Position numbers and translations under genes: made by a program
Notes under the pieces: model-generated
Told to the model about the DNA's origin: nothing
The model's database searches: none
Seen by the model: the letters and a program-made list of their open reading frames with translations, nothing else
From: Thalassobius sp049116315
Lineage (GTDB): Bacteria > Pseudomonadota > Alphaproteobacteria > Rhodobacterales > Rhodobacteraceae
Length of the DNA stretch: 64,000 nucleotides
Direction of reading: 5' to 3'
NCBI GenBank assembly: GCA_049116315.1
Contig: JAGDZD010000004.1
Coordinates: forward strand, 310,001-374,000
Part shown: piece after piece, positions 1 through 9,518 of the stretch
Layout: each line of letters begins with the position of its first letter
Position numbering within the stretch: the first letter of the stretch is position 1

Positions 1-464
1 CTTTGTTGGGCTTTGGGGCGCATATGCAGATCATCGAGGATTACGACCCCTCTTTGCCGATGGCGCTTGGTGACCCAGATCAGATGCTTCAGGTGGTGTT
101 AAACTTGGTGAAAAACGCCTCTGAAGCGGGCTCAAAAGAGGGGGGAACCATTCGGTTGCACACCTTCTATGAGCATTCTTTCCGTTTGCGTCGTGCCGAT
201 GGCACCGGGCAATCCTTGCCATTGCAAATCGAAATCATCGATGACGGTCCCGGCCTGCCCGAAGACATCAAAGGCGATATTTTCGACCCCTTTGTTTCGG
301 GGCGTGAAAACGGCACCGGGCTGGGGTTGGCCTTGGTGAGTAAAATCATTTCAGACCATGACGGATGGATATCCGTCGACTCTGTGCCCGGACGCACAGT
401 GTTCAAAATTTCCCTACCTATGGCGCCAAATCTTAATAAGCGCACGAAGAAGGAGCCCAGCTAA
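1..464 (+). CDS. ntrB: Nitrogen regulation sensor kinase NtrB, C-terminal part
   Basis: Only the C-terminal catalytic part lies in the window; the frame is open at the left edge. The visible 150 or so residues form a HATPase_c domain: N box LVKNASEAG, G1 box IDDGPGLPED and G2 box GTGLGLAL. NtrB is the cytoplasmic histidine kinase/phosphatase that controls NtrC according to nitrogen status through PII. The stop overlaps the ntrC start by one base (TAATG), so the two are translationally coupled, which supports NtrB over another kinase. Start and sensor domain cannot be judged here. Confidence 0.93.
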   Translation, partial: LLGFGAHMQIIEDYDPSLPMALGDPDQMLQVVLNLVKNASEAGSKEGGTIRLHTFYEHSFRLRRADGTGQSLPLQIEIIDDGPGLPEDIKGDIFDPFVSGRENGTGLGLALVSKIISDHDGWISVDSVPGRTVFKISLPMAPNLNKRTKKEPS

Positions 465-1834
465 TGGACGGAACCGTTCTAGTCGCTGACGACGATCGTA
501 CAATTCGCACCGTATTGACCCAAGCCCTGACCCGGGCCGGATGTAAAGTGCATGCCACCTCTTCTCTGACCACGCTGATGCGTTGGGTGGGCGAAGGCAA
601 AGGTGATGTGGTCATCTCTGATGTGATGATGCCAGACGGCAATGGCCTTGAGATGCTGCCAAAAATCGCCGAGGACCGCCCGGGCCTGCCGGTGATTGTG
701 ATCTCAGCTCAAAACACCATCATGACCGCCATTCAGGCCGCCGAAGCCGAGGCCTATGACTATCTGCCAAAGCCGTTTGATCTGCCCGATCTGATGAAGC
801 GGACCGCAAAAGCACTGGAGCAATCGCAGCGTGTCGCGCCGGCCGCTCCGGCCAGCAATGAGAATGAGCGCCCCGAAGAATTGCCTTTGGTTGGGCGCAC
901 CCCGGCGATGCAATCCCTGTATCGCTTGGTTGCCAAGGTGATGAACACCGATCTGCCCGTGTTGATTTCAGGTGAATCTGGCACCGGCAAATCGTTGATT
1001 GCTAAGGCTATTCACGACTTTTCGGATCGCCGTTCTTTGCCATTTGTGTCAATCTCTGCGTCAGAGTTGCAAGACATCGAAGGACCGGCGCGCGTCTTGG
1101 CCCGCGTCAAAGGCGGCACCGTTCTGTTTGACGAGATCGGCGATATCGATCTTGAAACCCAAGCCCGTATCGTGCGGATGATGGACAATCCCGGAGCCCA
1201 CGCGCCGCGCTTTATGGCCACCAGCCAAGGCAGTTTGGCCGGGGCGTTGGATCGCGGTGAAATGCGTCAGGATCTGTTCTATCGTCTCAGCGGCGCAACC
1301 TTGCAGGTGCCGTCTTTGCGGGAACGGGTTGAGGATATTCCGCTCTTGGCCGAACACTTCTTGTTGCGGTCAGAACGCGAAGGGGCGCCAACCCGCACCC
1401 TGTCTCCAGAAGCGCAAGAAATGATGCGCACCTACAGCTGGCCCGGCAACGTGCGTCAACTGGAGAACGGCGTGCGCCGTTTGGTGCTGACCTCGCGCGC
1501 CGAAGAAATCACCCGCAGCGAAGTTGAAGGCGTGTTGGGCAACCAGCCTGAAATGGAACCGGCGCTCGGTGGGGGCGATACTGAAAAGCTCTCGGCGTCT
1601 GTTGGCCGCCATCTGCGGCGCTATTTCGATCTACATGGCAATATGCTGCCCCCCGCAGGGCTGCACGCGCGCATCCTGCGCGAGGTGGAACATCCCTTGA
1701 TCGAGATCGCTTTGGAAGCCACTGGCGGCAACCAAGCGAAATGCGCTGATTTGCTTGGCATCAACCGCAATACTTTGCGCAAAAAGATCAACGATCTGGA
1801 TATTCGCGTGACACGGCGCCGCAAATTGATGTAA
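464..1834 (+). CDS. ntrC: Nitrogen response regulator NtrC (GAFTGA-less)
   Basis: 456 aa. Receiver domain at 1-120 with phosphoacceptor Asp53 (VISDVMMPDG), AAA+ domain from about 140 with Walker A GESGTGKS and Walker B-like TVLFDEIGD, and a C-terminal Fis-type helix-turn-helix (NQAKCADLLGINRNTLRKKI). It activates nitrogen-scavenging genes when phosphorylated by NtrB. The AAA+ domain is shortened: between the first helix and Walker B the GAFTGA loop that touches sigma54 is missing. From established work on Rhodobacter capsulatus, such NtrC proteins act with the housekeeping sigma70 polymerase; I infer the same here. RBS AGGAG lies 10 bases upstream, inside ntrB. Confidence 0.95.
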   Translation: MDGTVLVADDDRTIRTVLTQALTRAGCKVHATSSLTTLMRWVGEGKGDVVISDVMMPDGNGLEMLPKIAEDRPGLPVIVISAQNTIMTAIQAAEAEAYDYLPKPFDLPDLMKRTAKALEQSQRVAPAAPASNENERPEELPLVGRTPAMQSLYRLVAKVMNTDLPVLISGESGTGKSLIAKAIHDFSDRRSLPFVSISASELQDIEGPARVLARVKGGTVLFDEIGDIDLETQARIVRMMDNPGAHAPRFMATSQGSLAGALDRGEMRQDLFYRLSGATLQVPSLRERVEDIPLLAEHFLLRSEREGAPTRTLSPEAQEMMRTYSWPGNVRQLENGVRRLVLTSRAEEITRSEVEGVLGNQPEMEPALGGGDTEKLSASVGRHLRRYFDLHGNMLPPAGLHARILREVEHPLIEIALEATGGNQAKCADLLGINRNTLRKKINDLDIRVTRRRKLM

Positions 1835-1934
1835 AACCGCAACAATAGCGTGGCATATAGGCGTCTTACGTCCGTATGACCCCAAAATATAGCGGTAAGT
1901 CGCGCAAAGCGACACATCAGAAAGAGAGCGGCGG

Positions 1935-4199
1935 GTGGCATCGCGGTCACAGAACTCACCCACTTGGGCGAAAATCAGCCGATTGAGACGGCAGAAACGT
2001 CTGCAAACATTTGCGACATTCGGGTTGGTTTTGCTGGCCCCCATTCTGGCCGTTTCCACGTTCCTCATTTTGGGCCCCTTGGATCAGGGGGCCTCTTCGC
2101 TGAGCCTGCGCTTGGTGCTTTTGGCCGATTTCGTTTACGTCATGCTGGTGGCAGCGTTGGTGTTGCAACGGGTTGTGGCGTTGATCGCGGCGCGGCGCGC
2201 CAAATCTGCGGGTTCTCGGCTGCACCTGCGGTTGACCGGGGCCTTTGCGATCCTGGCGTTGATCCCCACGGTCTCCGTGGCCATTTTTGCTGCGCTGACT
2301 GTGAACGTTGGCCTTGAGGGGTGGTTTTCCGACCGGGTGCGCCAAGTGGTGGGCAGCTCTCTTGAAGCGGCCGAAGCCTATGAAGAAGAGCACCGGCGCG
2401 ACCTGACCTTGGATGTGGTGGCGCTGGCCAATCATCTGGATGACACGCGCCGGCAAAACTTCTTTTTGGCAGATGGCGATGTGCGCGAAGTGCTTGCCAT
2501 TGGGCAAACCCAAATTCAACGTGGTCTGCGCGAAGCCTTTGTGATCGATGGCGATGGCGAAATCCGCGCCCGCGGCGATCGCAGCTATCTGTTTGATTAT
2601 GAGCAACCCACAACAGAGCAACTGGAACTGGCCGCCACCGAAGGTGTGCAGGTCATCGAGGATTGGGCCAACAATGAATTTCGCGCCCTGATCCGCCTCC
2701 AAGCCTTTGTCGATCGTTATCTCTATGTCAGCCGGTCGGTGGATGGTGAATTGCTCAGCTTGCTGGATGACACCAAACAAACCGCGCAGTTTTACCAACA
2801 GCTTGAAAGCGAGCGCGGGCGGGTTCTGTTTGAATTTGGCCTGATCTATCTGGGCTTTGCTGTGATCTTGATCCTTGCGGCGATGTGGCTAGGGCTTTGG
2901 TTTGCCGAACGTCTGTCCGCCCCAGTGGGGCGCCTGACCGGCGCGGCGCAGCGGGTTGGTGCCGGTGATCTGGATGTGCAGGTCATCGAGAGCGAAGGTG
3001 ACGATGAAATCGCCATGTTGTCGCGCTATTTCAACCAGATGACGCGCGAGTTGAAGGGCCAACGCGAAGCCCTGTTGGACAATACGCAGCAGGTAGAGCG
3101 CCGTCGTAGACTGTTTGACTCGGTCCTTGGGTCGGTCACCTCTGGCGTGGTGGGTTTGGATCCCGAAGGCCGCGTGACCTTTGTGAACAATTCGGCAAAA
3201 CGATTGCTGGATTGGCAAGAAGATCAACAGTCATTGGCTTTGGCAGCTGCCGTGCCGGAATTTGCCGCCTTGTTTGAAAAGCTGCGCACCGGCGATCAGT
3301 TGGCCGTGCAAGAAGAAATCAAGGTGACCCGGGCAGGTCGCCTGGAAAACCTGCTGGTGCGAATGGCCACAAGATTCAGTGAAAACAACCAGTTAGAAGG
3401 TTATGTTGTCGCCTTTGATGACGTGAGCGAACTGGTGGCGGCACAGCGTATGGCCGCGTGGGGCGACGTCGCGCGCCGCATTGCCCATGAGATTAAGAAC
3501 CCACTGACACCTATTCAATTGTCCGCCGAACGCATCAAACGCAAGTTCAGCCGCCATCTGGCCACGGAACATGTGGAACCGTTGGAACAATTGACCGAAG
3601 TTATTGTGCGTCAAACCAATGACTTGCGGCGCATCGTTGATGAGTTTTCCAAATTTGCCCGCATGCCCGAGCCGGAAAAGCGGTTCGAAAGCCTGACCCA
3701 ATTGGTGCGGGACGCCGTGTTGCTGCAACAATCCGGTCAGCCAGATGTCCAGATCCGCAGCGAATTGACCGACAGCGATTTGCCGACCGAAGTGGATTCA
3801 ACAATGATCAGCCAAGCGCTGACCAATTTGTTGAAAAACGCAGGCGAAGCTATTGAGTCTTATAAAGAAAAACACGGTGACATTGCGGGGGAAATCCTTG
3901 TGCGCACCTGTGTTGAGGGCCAAAGCGCCCTTGTGACCATCGCCGACAACGGCATTGGTCTGCCCGAAGACCGCACGCGGTTGTTTGAGCCCTATGTCAC
4001 GACCCGGTCGTCAGGCACAGGGCTTGGATTGCCGATTGTAAAGAAGATTATCGAGGAACATGGGGGCGCTCTGACGTTGGAAGACGCCCCTGTATTTACC
4101 AATAACGCCCACGCCGGAGCGATGGCCGTAATCCGTCTGTCTCTGGTTGCAGCGCAACCCAGCGCAGCAAAAGAAGAAGAAAAGTTGAGGACACTATGA
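1935..4199 (+). CDS. ntrY: Nitrogen/redox sensor histidine kinase NtrY
   Basis: 754 aa membrane kinase, starting at a GTG preceded by AAAGAGAG. Membrane segments near residues 28-47, 60-80, 102-123 and 294-312 enclose a large extracytoplasmic loop; then HAMP (about 315-370), PAS, HisKA with His518 (RRIAHEIKNPLTP) and HATPase_c (N box LTNLLKNAGEAIE, G2 GTGLGLPI). Partner of NtrX, with which it overlaps by four bases (ATGA). In alphaproteobacteria NtrYX is linked to nitrogen metabolism, redox sensing and envelope physiology. The 100-base gap after ntrC could hold its own promoter. Confidence 0.95.
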   Translation: MASRSQNSPTWAKISRLRRQKRLQTFATFGLVLLAPILAVSTFLILGPLDQGASSLSLRLVLLADFVYVMLVAALVLQRVVALIAARRAKSAGSRLHLRLTGAFAILALIPTVSVAIFAALTVNVGLEGWFSDRVRQVVGSSLEAAEAYEEEHRRDLTLDVVALANHLDDTRRQNFFLADGDVREVLAIGQTQIQRGLREAFVIDGDGEIRARGDRSYLFDYEQPTTEQLELAATEGVQVIEDWANNEFRALIRLQAFVDRYLYVSRSVDGELLSLLDDTKQTAQFYQQLESERGRVLFEFGLIYLGFAVILILAAMWLGLWFAERLSAPVGRLTGAAQRVGAGDLDVQVIESEGDDEIAMLSRYFNQMTRELKGQREALLDNTQQVERRRRLFDSVLGSVTSGVVGLDPEGRVTFVNNSAKRLLDWQEDQQSLALAAAVPEFAALFEKLRTGDQLAVQEEIKVTRAGRLENLLVRMATRFSENNQLEGYVVAFDDVSELVAAQRMAAWGDVARRIAHEIKNPLTPIQLSAERIKRKFSRHLATEHVEPLEQLTEVIVRQTNDLRRIVDEFSKFARMPEPEKRFESLTQLVRDAVLLQQSGQPDVQIRSELTDSDLPTEVDSTMISQALTNLLKNAGEAIESYKEKHGDIAGEILVRTCVEGQSALVTIADNGIGLPEDRTRLFEPYVTTRSSGTGLGLPIVKKIIEEHGGALTLEDAPVFTNNAHAGAMAVIRLSLVAAQPSAAKEEEKLRTL

Positions 4200-5608
4200 G
4201 TGATATTCTGATTGTCGATGATGAACGCGATATCCGTGAGCTGGTTTCTGACATTTTGAAAGACGAGGGCTATAGCACCCGTCTGGCCGGAAACTCGGAC
4301 GATGCGATGACCGAAATCAACAACGAGCCGCCAGCGCTGTTGATCTTGGATATCTGGCTCAAGGACAGCCGGATGGATGGCATCGATATCCTCAAGGCCG
4401 TCAAACGTGACAACCCAGATGTCCCTGTGGTGATCATCTCGGGTCACGGCAACATTGAAATCGCTGTCGCTGCGATCAAGCAGGGCGCCTATGACTTCAT
4501 CGAAAAACCCTTCAACATCGATCAGCTGTTGGTGGTGATCCGTCGCGCGATGGAAACCTCGCGTCTGCGCCGGGAAAATCAGGAATTGCGCCGCAATGAC
4601 ACGCAGACCTCGGAAATGGTCGGCAGCTCGGCCTCGTTCCGCACAATGGTCAGCCAATTGGAGAAGGTCACGCGCTCGAATGGGCGGGTGATGCTGTCAG
4701 GGCCATCTGGTGTCGGCAAAGAAGTGGCCGCACGCCATATCCATCTGCATTCAAACCGCGCATCGGGCCCGTTTGTCAGCGTGGGCTGCGCCACGATTGA
4801 ACCTGAGCGAATCGAAGAAGTCTTGTTTGGTCGCGAAACCCCAGAGCGCGGTATCGAACCGGGGTTGCTGGAACAGGCCCATGGCGGTGTGATCTTCTTT
4901 GACGAAGTGGCTGATATGCCTTTGGGATCACAGTCTAAAATCCTTCGGGTCTTGGTGGATCAACAATTCCAACGTGTCGGTGGCACCGATAAGGTGCGGG
5001 TTGATCTGCGGGTCATTTCCTCGACCAGTCGCGATTTGGACGAAGAGATCAAAGCTGGGCGCTTCCGTCAGGAACTGTACCATCGTTTGAACGTGGTGCC
5101 GATTGCGGTGCCCTCGCTCGAAGAGCGTCGCGAAGACATCCCAGTTTTGGCCACTCATTTCATTGAGATGTTCAACCAAACCCAAGGCCTGCCGTTGCGC
5201 AGCTTTAGCGATGACGCCGTGGCCTTGATGCAAACTATGATTTGGCCCGGAAACGTCCGCCAATTGCGCAATCTGATCGAACGAGTGTTGATCCTTGGCG
5301 AAGGCAACGGACCAATTGAAGCCAAGGAACTTCCGGCCAAGGAAGAAGCCAGCAGCGACGATGATCGGGTGTTGTTGACGGGCACCCTGGCGACCTTGCC
5401 CCTGCGCGAAGCCCGCGAAGTGTTTGAGCGCGAATATCTGCTGACCCAGATCAATCGATTTGGGGGCAATATCAGCCGCACAGCCAACTTTGTCGGGATG
5501 GAGCGCAGCGCATTGCACCGCAAGCTCAAGTCGCTCAATGTGGTGACAACCAACAAATCCGGCGCTCGTGTCGCGCGGGTTGAAAAGGAAATCGAAGAGG
5601 CGGAGTGA
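4196..5608 (+). CDS. ntrX: Response regulator NtrX
   Basis: 470 aa. Receiver domain with the phosphoacceptor in LLILDIWLKDSRMDG, AAA+ domain with Walker A GPSGVGKE and GGVIFFDEVADMP, and a C-terminal Fis-type HTH (GGNISRTANFVGMERSALHRKL). Like the NtrC in this window, the AAA+ part has no GAFTGA motif; FGRETPERGIEPG occupies that place, so activation with sigma54 is unlikely. The ATG overlaps the ntrY stop. A GGCGGA/TCCGCC hairpin starts at the stop codon and probably ends the ntr transcription unit. Confidence 0.95.
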   Translation: MSDILIVDDERDIRELVSDILKDEGYSTRLAGNSDDAMTEINNEPPALLILDIWLKDSRMDGIDILKAVKRDNPDVPVVIISGHGNIEIAVAAIKQGAYDFIEKPFNIDQLLVVIRRAMETSRLRRENQELRRNDTQTSEMVGSSASFRTMVSQLEKVTRSNGRVMLSGPSGVGKEVAARHIHLHSNRASGPFVSVGCATIEPERIEEVLFGRETPERGIEPGLLEQAHGGVIFFDEVADMPLGSQSKILRVLVDQQFQRVGGTDKVRVDLRVISSTSRDLDEEIKAGRFRQELYHRLNVVPIAVPSLEERREDIPVLATHFIEMFNQTQGLPLRSFSDDAVALMQTMIWPGNVRQLRNLIERVLILGEGNGPIEAKELPAKEEASSDDDRVLLTGTLATLPLREAREVFEREYLLTQINRFGGNISRTANFVGMERSALHRKLKSLNVVTTNKSGARVARVEKEIEEAE

Positions 5609-5619
5609 TCCGCCCCTTT
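5599..5619 (+). terminator. Possible terminator after ntrX
   Basis: Perfect 6-bp stem GGCGGA/TCCGCC with a GTGA loop begins inside the last codons of ntrX and is followed by CCCCTTTA. The T tract is weak, so termination may be partial. Confidence 0.45.
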
Positions 5620-5680
5620 AGGGCTTTGCCCCTTTGATTGTGTCGATCATCTGGATCAACGGGGGCAATGGGCGCTTGGA

Positions 5681-6136
5681 TTAGCCGGGCGTCACAACCT
5701 GCCAACGTCCAGCGGACCCATGCGCGACACATGAGGCCTCGGTGAGGGCGGGCATGGCTGCGTTTAGACTTTGAAACGGGGTGGCGTCTGGGCAATTGGG
5801 CAATTCGATCCATGCATAGCCTTTGTCCGCCATACATTGGCTTTCGACTTTGTTGCGCAGGTCGGTGTTGACGTCGACCTGATAAGGCTCGCCCCCGGTC
5901 CAGACGTAATCGATATGACAGGCCCCACGTGAATCGCAGACCTCTTTTTCAGCCAGCTTGCGCGGCGTGAACCGGGTTTGGTTCGCCACAGGCGCGCTTT
6001 GCAGCGCAGTGACCTGACATGTGGTCAAATCGCGGTCCATGGTCACAAAAGAAGCCCCCTGACGGTAATACAAACCGTTGCTGCAGGCGCTGAGTAAGAA
6101 AAGGGCGGATATTGGAAATACGGCGAATCGTGTCAT
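5681..6136 (-). CDS. Small cysteine-rich lipoprotein of unknown function
   Basis: 151 aa starting at the ATG at 6136, which has GGAGAC seven bases upstream; a longer reading frame upstream is less likely because the signal peptide starts here. The N-terminus MTRFAVFPISALFLLSAC is a lipoprotein signal with lipobox LSAC. The mature part carries six or so cysteines (TTCQV, EVCDSRGACH, ESQCMAD, PNCPD), suggesting disulphides in the periplasm. I do not recognise the family. It is divergent from trkA and convergent with ntrX. Confidence 0.75.
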   Translation of the reverse strand: MTRFAVFPISALFLLSACSNGLYYRQGASFVTMDRDLTTCQVTALQSAPVANQTRFTPRKLAEKEVCDSRGACHIDYVWTGGEPYQVDVNTDLRNKVESQCMADKGYAWIELPNCPDATPFQSLNAAMPALTEASCVAHGSAGRWQVVTPG

Positions 6137-6249
6137 CTGTGTCTCCTTAATAGGCAATATGGTGCGGCGAGGTCGGGAAAAAGACAAACCAATTGACGAT
6201 CTGGCGGCCCCATGCCATCCAAGGCCTCTGAAAGCAGGGGATCCTTGAG

Positions 6250-7626
6250 ATGAAAGTCATCATCTGCGGCGCAGGCCAAGTTGGCTGGCAGATTGCGCGC
6301 CATTTGTCGGGCGAAAAGAACGATGTGACGGTCGTGGACAACAACCCAGATCTGGTCCGTCGGGCGACAGATACCTTGGATGTACAAGGGATTTCTGGCT
6401 TTGCCTCCTATCCGGACGTGTTGGATCAGGCTGGGGCAGGGCATGCGGATATGATCATCGCAGCAACCCATTCAGACGAGGTCAACATGGTGACCTGTCA
6501 GGTGGCGCACTCGGTGTTCTCGATCCCACGCAAAATTGCGCGTCTGCGGTCTCAAAGCTATTTGACGGCAATCTATTCGGATCTCTACCGCCGCGATCAC
6601 ATGCCAATCGACGTTGTGATCAGCCCCGAACGCGAAGTCGCCGAAGCGGCGTTGCAGCGCATCGCCTCACCCGCGGCCTTTGATACAGAACGTTTTTTGA
6701 ACGACAAAGCACATCTGCTTGGCATTCTCATCGAAGAGGAATGCCCGATTGTGAACACGCCCCTGCGTCAGTTGACCGATCTCTTCTCGACCCTGCGCGC
6801 GATTGTGGTTGGCATTCGACGAGACGGTCGCCTGTTTGCACCGGAATCTTCTGATCAGATTTTTGTCGGCGACGAGTGCTATATTTTTGCGATGAACGAA
6901 GACGTTCAGCGCACCATGGAAATCTTTGGCAAAACCTCGAAAAAGCGCGAACGTGTGGTGATTATTGGCGGCGGCAACGTCGGGTTGGCTGTGGCGCGGG
7001 CGCTTGAAGAGCACCCTGATCGCATCCGCGCCAAAATGATTGAACGCAACCGTGGTATTGCCGAAAAAGCCGCCGATGTGTTGGAAAAAACCATCGTTCT
7101 GCATGGTGACGGTCTGGATGCGACCTTGCTGGCCGAGGCCAATATCGACCGTGCTGACGCGGTTCTATGCGTCACCGACGATGACAAAACCAACATGCTG
7201 GCTGCGGTGCGCGCCAAAGCAGAGGGCTGTCCGGTGGCCATCACCTTGATCAACGATCCCACCTTGGTGCCGATGATGACCCCCTTGGGCATCGATGCCT
7301 TTGTGAACCCGCGCGCCACCACTGTGAGTTCGATTTTGCGCCACATTCGCCACGGGAAGGTGCGCGGTGTTTATTCGATTGGTGACGCCGAAGCAGAGGT
7401 GATCGAAGCCGAAGTCCTGTCCACCTCGCCAATTGCAGGCCAGAAAATCCGCGACGTTGATTTCCCAGAAGGCGTTTTGGTCGGTGGCGTTCTGAAAGGT
7501 GACAAAGTGGTCAAACCTGTTGCGGACACCCGGATCGAAGAAGGGGACGTGATCGCGCTCTTCTCGATGGCCTCTGACATTCCCGAAGTTGAGCGCCTGT
7601 TGCAGGTCTCAATCGACTTTTTCTAA
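6250..7626 (+). CDS. trkA: Trk potassium uptake regulatory subunit TrkA
   Basis: 458 aa peripheral membrane protein with two RCK (TrkA_N plus TrkA_C) modules. Each begins with a Rossmann dinucleotide motif: VIICGAGQVGWQIA at residue 3 and VVIIGGGNVGLAVA at about 236. It binds NAD(H)/nucleotides and gates the TrkH channel. Start ATG at 6250 is preceded by AGGGGAT. Only three bases separate its stop from trkH, so they form one operon. The position after ntrYX is a familiar arrangement in Rhodobacterales and rhizobia. Confidence 0.95.
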   Translation: MKVIICGAGQVGWQIARHLSGEKNDVTVVDNNPDLVRRATDTLDVQGISGFASYPDVLDQAGAGHADMIIAATHSDEVNMVTCQVAHSVFSIPRKIARLRSQSYLTAIYSDLYRRDHMPIDVVISPEREVAEAALQRIASPAAFDTERFLNDKAHLLGILIEEECPIVNTPLRQLTDLFSTLRAIVVGIRRDGRLFAPESSDQIFVGDECYIFAMNEDVQRTMEIFGKTSKKRERVVIIGGGNVGLAVARALEEHPDRIRAKMIERNRGIAEKAADVLEKTIVLHGDGLDATLLAEANIDRADAVLCVTDDDKTNMLAAVRAKAEGCPVAITLINDPTLVPMMTPLGIDAFVNPRATTVSSILRHIRHGKVRGVYSIGDAEAEVIEAEVLSTSPIAGQKIRDVDFPEGVLVGGVLKGDKVVKPVADTRIEEGDVIALFSMASDIPEVERLLQVSIDFF

Positions 7627-7629
7627 GCC

Positions 7630-9144
7630 ATGTGGGCGTGGATCCTTAAACAGCCGCTGATACTGCTGTTGATGGGGCTTTGGTCCTTGGCGATGGTTGT
7701 GCCGGCCATCCATGCCAGCGCCATCGGCAACCACCACGAAGCGCGCAGCTTTTTCTATGCCTGTATTCTGGGGTTGCTGATTGTCGTCTTGGTGACCTTG
7801 GCCTTGTCTGCACGCGAACGCAAGCGCGGGGAAATGGGCAATCTACTGGCCCTGTTTTCCGCATTTGCTGCGGTGCCGATCATGCTGGCCGTGCCATTTT
7901 ATGACGCGCTGCAAACCACCAGTTTTCTCAACGCCTATGTGGAAATGGTCTCTAGCCTGACCACCACCGGCGCAACGCTGTTTGAACCTGAGCGCCTGTC
8001 GACAACGTTGCACCTGTGGCGCGCAATGGTGGGCTGGATGGGCGGAGCGCTGATTTGGGTCTCTGCGGCGGCGATCCTTGCCCCGTTGAACCTTGGCGGT
8101 TTCGAAGTGACGGCCACCGGACATACCGGGCAAAGCGATTTTCATCACGGCCGGTTTGAGCGCGCCGATCCCCAGCGCCGCATTTTGCGGGTCACCGCGC
8201 AATTGGTACCGATCTATGCCGGGCTGACGTTGGCCTTATGGATCATGTTGACGATCAGCGGTGATCGTCCTTTGGTCGCCCTTATTCACGCGATGTCGAT
8301 CCTTTCCACCAGCGGCATTTCCCCTGTGGGCGGGCTGCAAAATGGCGGTTCCGGTCTGGCCGGTGAAATGCTTATGGCGCTGTTCTTGCTGTTTGCTTTG
8401 TCTCGGCTGACCTTTTCCACTGACACCGTGACCAACGCCAAGCGCCATCTGCACGAAGACCCAGAGTTCCGATTGGGCCTGATGTTGGTGCTTGGGGTGC
8501 CTTTGTTACTGTTTATGCGCCATTGGCTGGCTTCTTACAGCATGGACGAAGAGCAAAACATCGGCGTGGCGCTGCGGGCGCTTTGGGGCGGGGTTTTCAC
8601 AACGCTGTCGTTCTTAACCACCACAGGATTTGAAAGCGCCGATTGGCACACCGCACGTGAATGGTCGGGTTTGCCCACCCCCGGTCTGATCTTCCTTGGT
8701 CTGGCCTTGGTGGGGGGCGGCGTGGCCACAACCGCGGGCGGGGTCAAATTGCTGCGGGTTTGGGCGCTCTATCTCAACGGTCTGCGCGAGATGGAAAAGC
8801 TTGTGCATCCCTCTTCGGTGGGGCGCGTTGGCAACCTGTCGCGGCGCGTGCGGCGCAAGGGGGCCTATATCGCTTGGATCTCTTTCATGATGTTCGCCCT
8901 GTCGCTTTCGGCCTTCACAATGCTCTTTGCAGGGTTTGGTTCGGATCTCGAAGGGGCGATCACTTTGGCCATTGCCGGGCTGTCGACAACGGGCCCATTG
9001 GTGATGGTTGCCTCAGATTCAGCCGTTGTTTTGGCAGATCTTTCAGGAGCGGCAAAACTGGCTTTTTGTGCTGCAATGGTGCTGGGACGCCTTGAAATGT
9101 TGGCAATTGTGGCCCTGATCTCCAGCGAAGTCTGGCGCCGATAG
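7630..9144 (+). CDS. trkH: Potassium uptake channel subunit TrkH
   Basis: 504 aa polytopic inner-membrane protein of the TrkH/TrkG/KtrB family, about ten hydrophobic segments. The four pore-loop filter sequences are recognisable: SSLTTTGATL, STSGISPVGG, TTTGFESADW and STTGPLVM, each with the selectivity glycine. It imports K+ with TrkA. Second gene of the trkAH unit; hfq follows after 137 bases. Confidence 0.94.
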   Translation: MWAWILKQPLILLLMGLWSLAMVVPAIHASAIGNHHEARSFFYACILGLLIVVLVTLALSARERKRGEMGNLLALFSAFAAVPIMLAVPFYDALQTTSFLNAYVEMVSSLTTTGATLFEPERLSTTLHLWRAMVGWMGGALIWVSAAAILAPLNLGGFEVTATGHTGQSDFHHGRFERADPQRRILRVTAQLVPIYAGLTLALWIMLTISGDRPLVALIHAMSILSTSGISPVGGLQNGGSGLAGEMLMALFLLFALSRLTFSTDTVTNAKRHLHEDPEFRLGLMLVLGVPLLLFMRHWLASYSMDEEQNIGVALRALWGGVFTTLSFLTTTGFESADWHTAREWSGLPTPGLIFLGLALVGGGVATTAGGVKLLRVWALYLNGLREMEKLVHPSSVGRVGNLSRRVRRKGAYIAWISFMMFALSLSAFTMLFAGFGSDLEGAITLAIAGLSTTGPLVMVASDSAVVLADLSGAAKLAFCAAMVLGRLEMLAIVALISSEVWRR

Positions 9145-9281
9145 TTACTTTTTTGCCGTTTGGTCGCAGTAAAGGTCTGTTTTTGGGCTGGAAACTCAGC
9201 TTCGCCCAAGACATAGTGATCGCGTCGCTCAACAGGGACGCCGCGCCACGGCATTGAAAAACAAAAATAAGGTACCTATAA

Positions 9282-9518
9282 ATGGCTTCCGATAAGCAAA
9301 ACCTGCAAGACGCATTTCTCAATCACACCCGCAAAACCAAAATTCCCGTGACCATATTTTTGATCAACGGTGTAAAGCTGCAGGGTGTGATCACTTGGTT
9401 TGACAATTTCTGTGTGCTGTTGCGCCGCGACGGTCAATCACAGCTGGTTTATAAACACGCGATTTCGACAATCATGCCGTCGCAACCGATTAACCTTTAT
9501 GATGGTGACGAGTCCTAA
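9282..9518 (+). CDS. hfq: RNA chaperone Hfq
   Basis: 78 aa Sm-like protein. Sm1 motif around VTIFLINGVKLQGVITWFDNF and Sm2 around VYKHAISTIMPS with the KHA(I/V)ST signature of the proximal RNA-binding face. Short C-terminal tail, as usual in alphaproteobacteria. It pairs small RNAs with mRNAs; a candidate small RNA is present in this same window at about 23648-23724. hflX begins at the very next base after the stop, the conserved hfq-hflX pair. Confidence 0.97.
   Translation: MASDKQNLQDAFLNHTRKTKIPVTIFLINGVKLQGVITWFDNFCVLLRRDGQSQLVYKHAISTIMPSQPINLYDGDES

Noticed and set aside
1956..2798. 280-codon minus-strand frame opposite ntrY
   Set aside because: Gln/His/Gly-rich shadow frame of a clear kinase gene.
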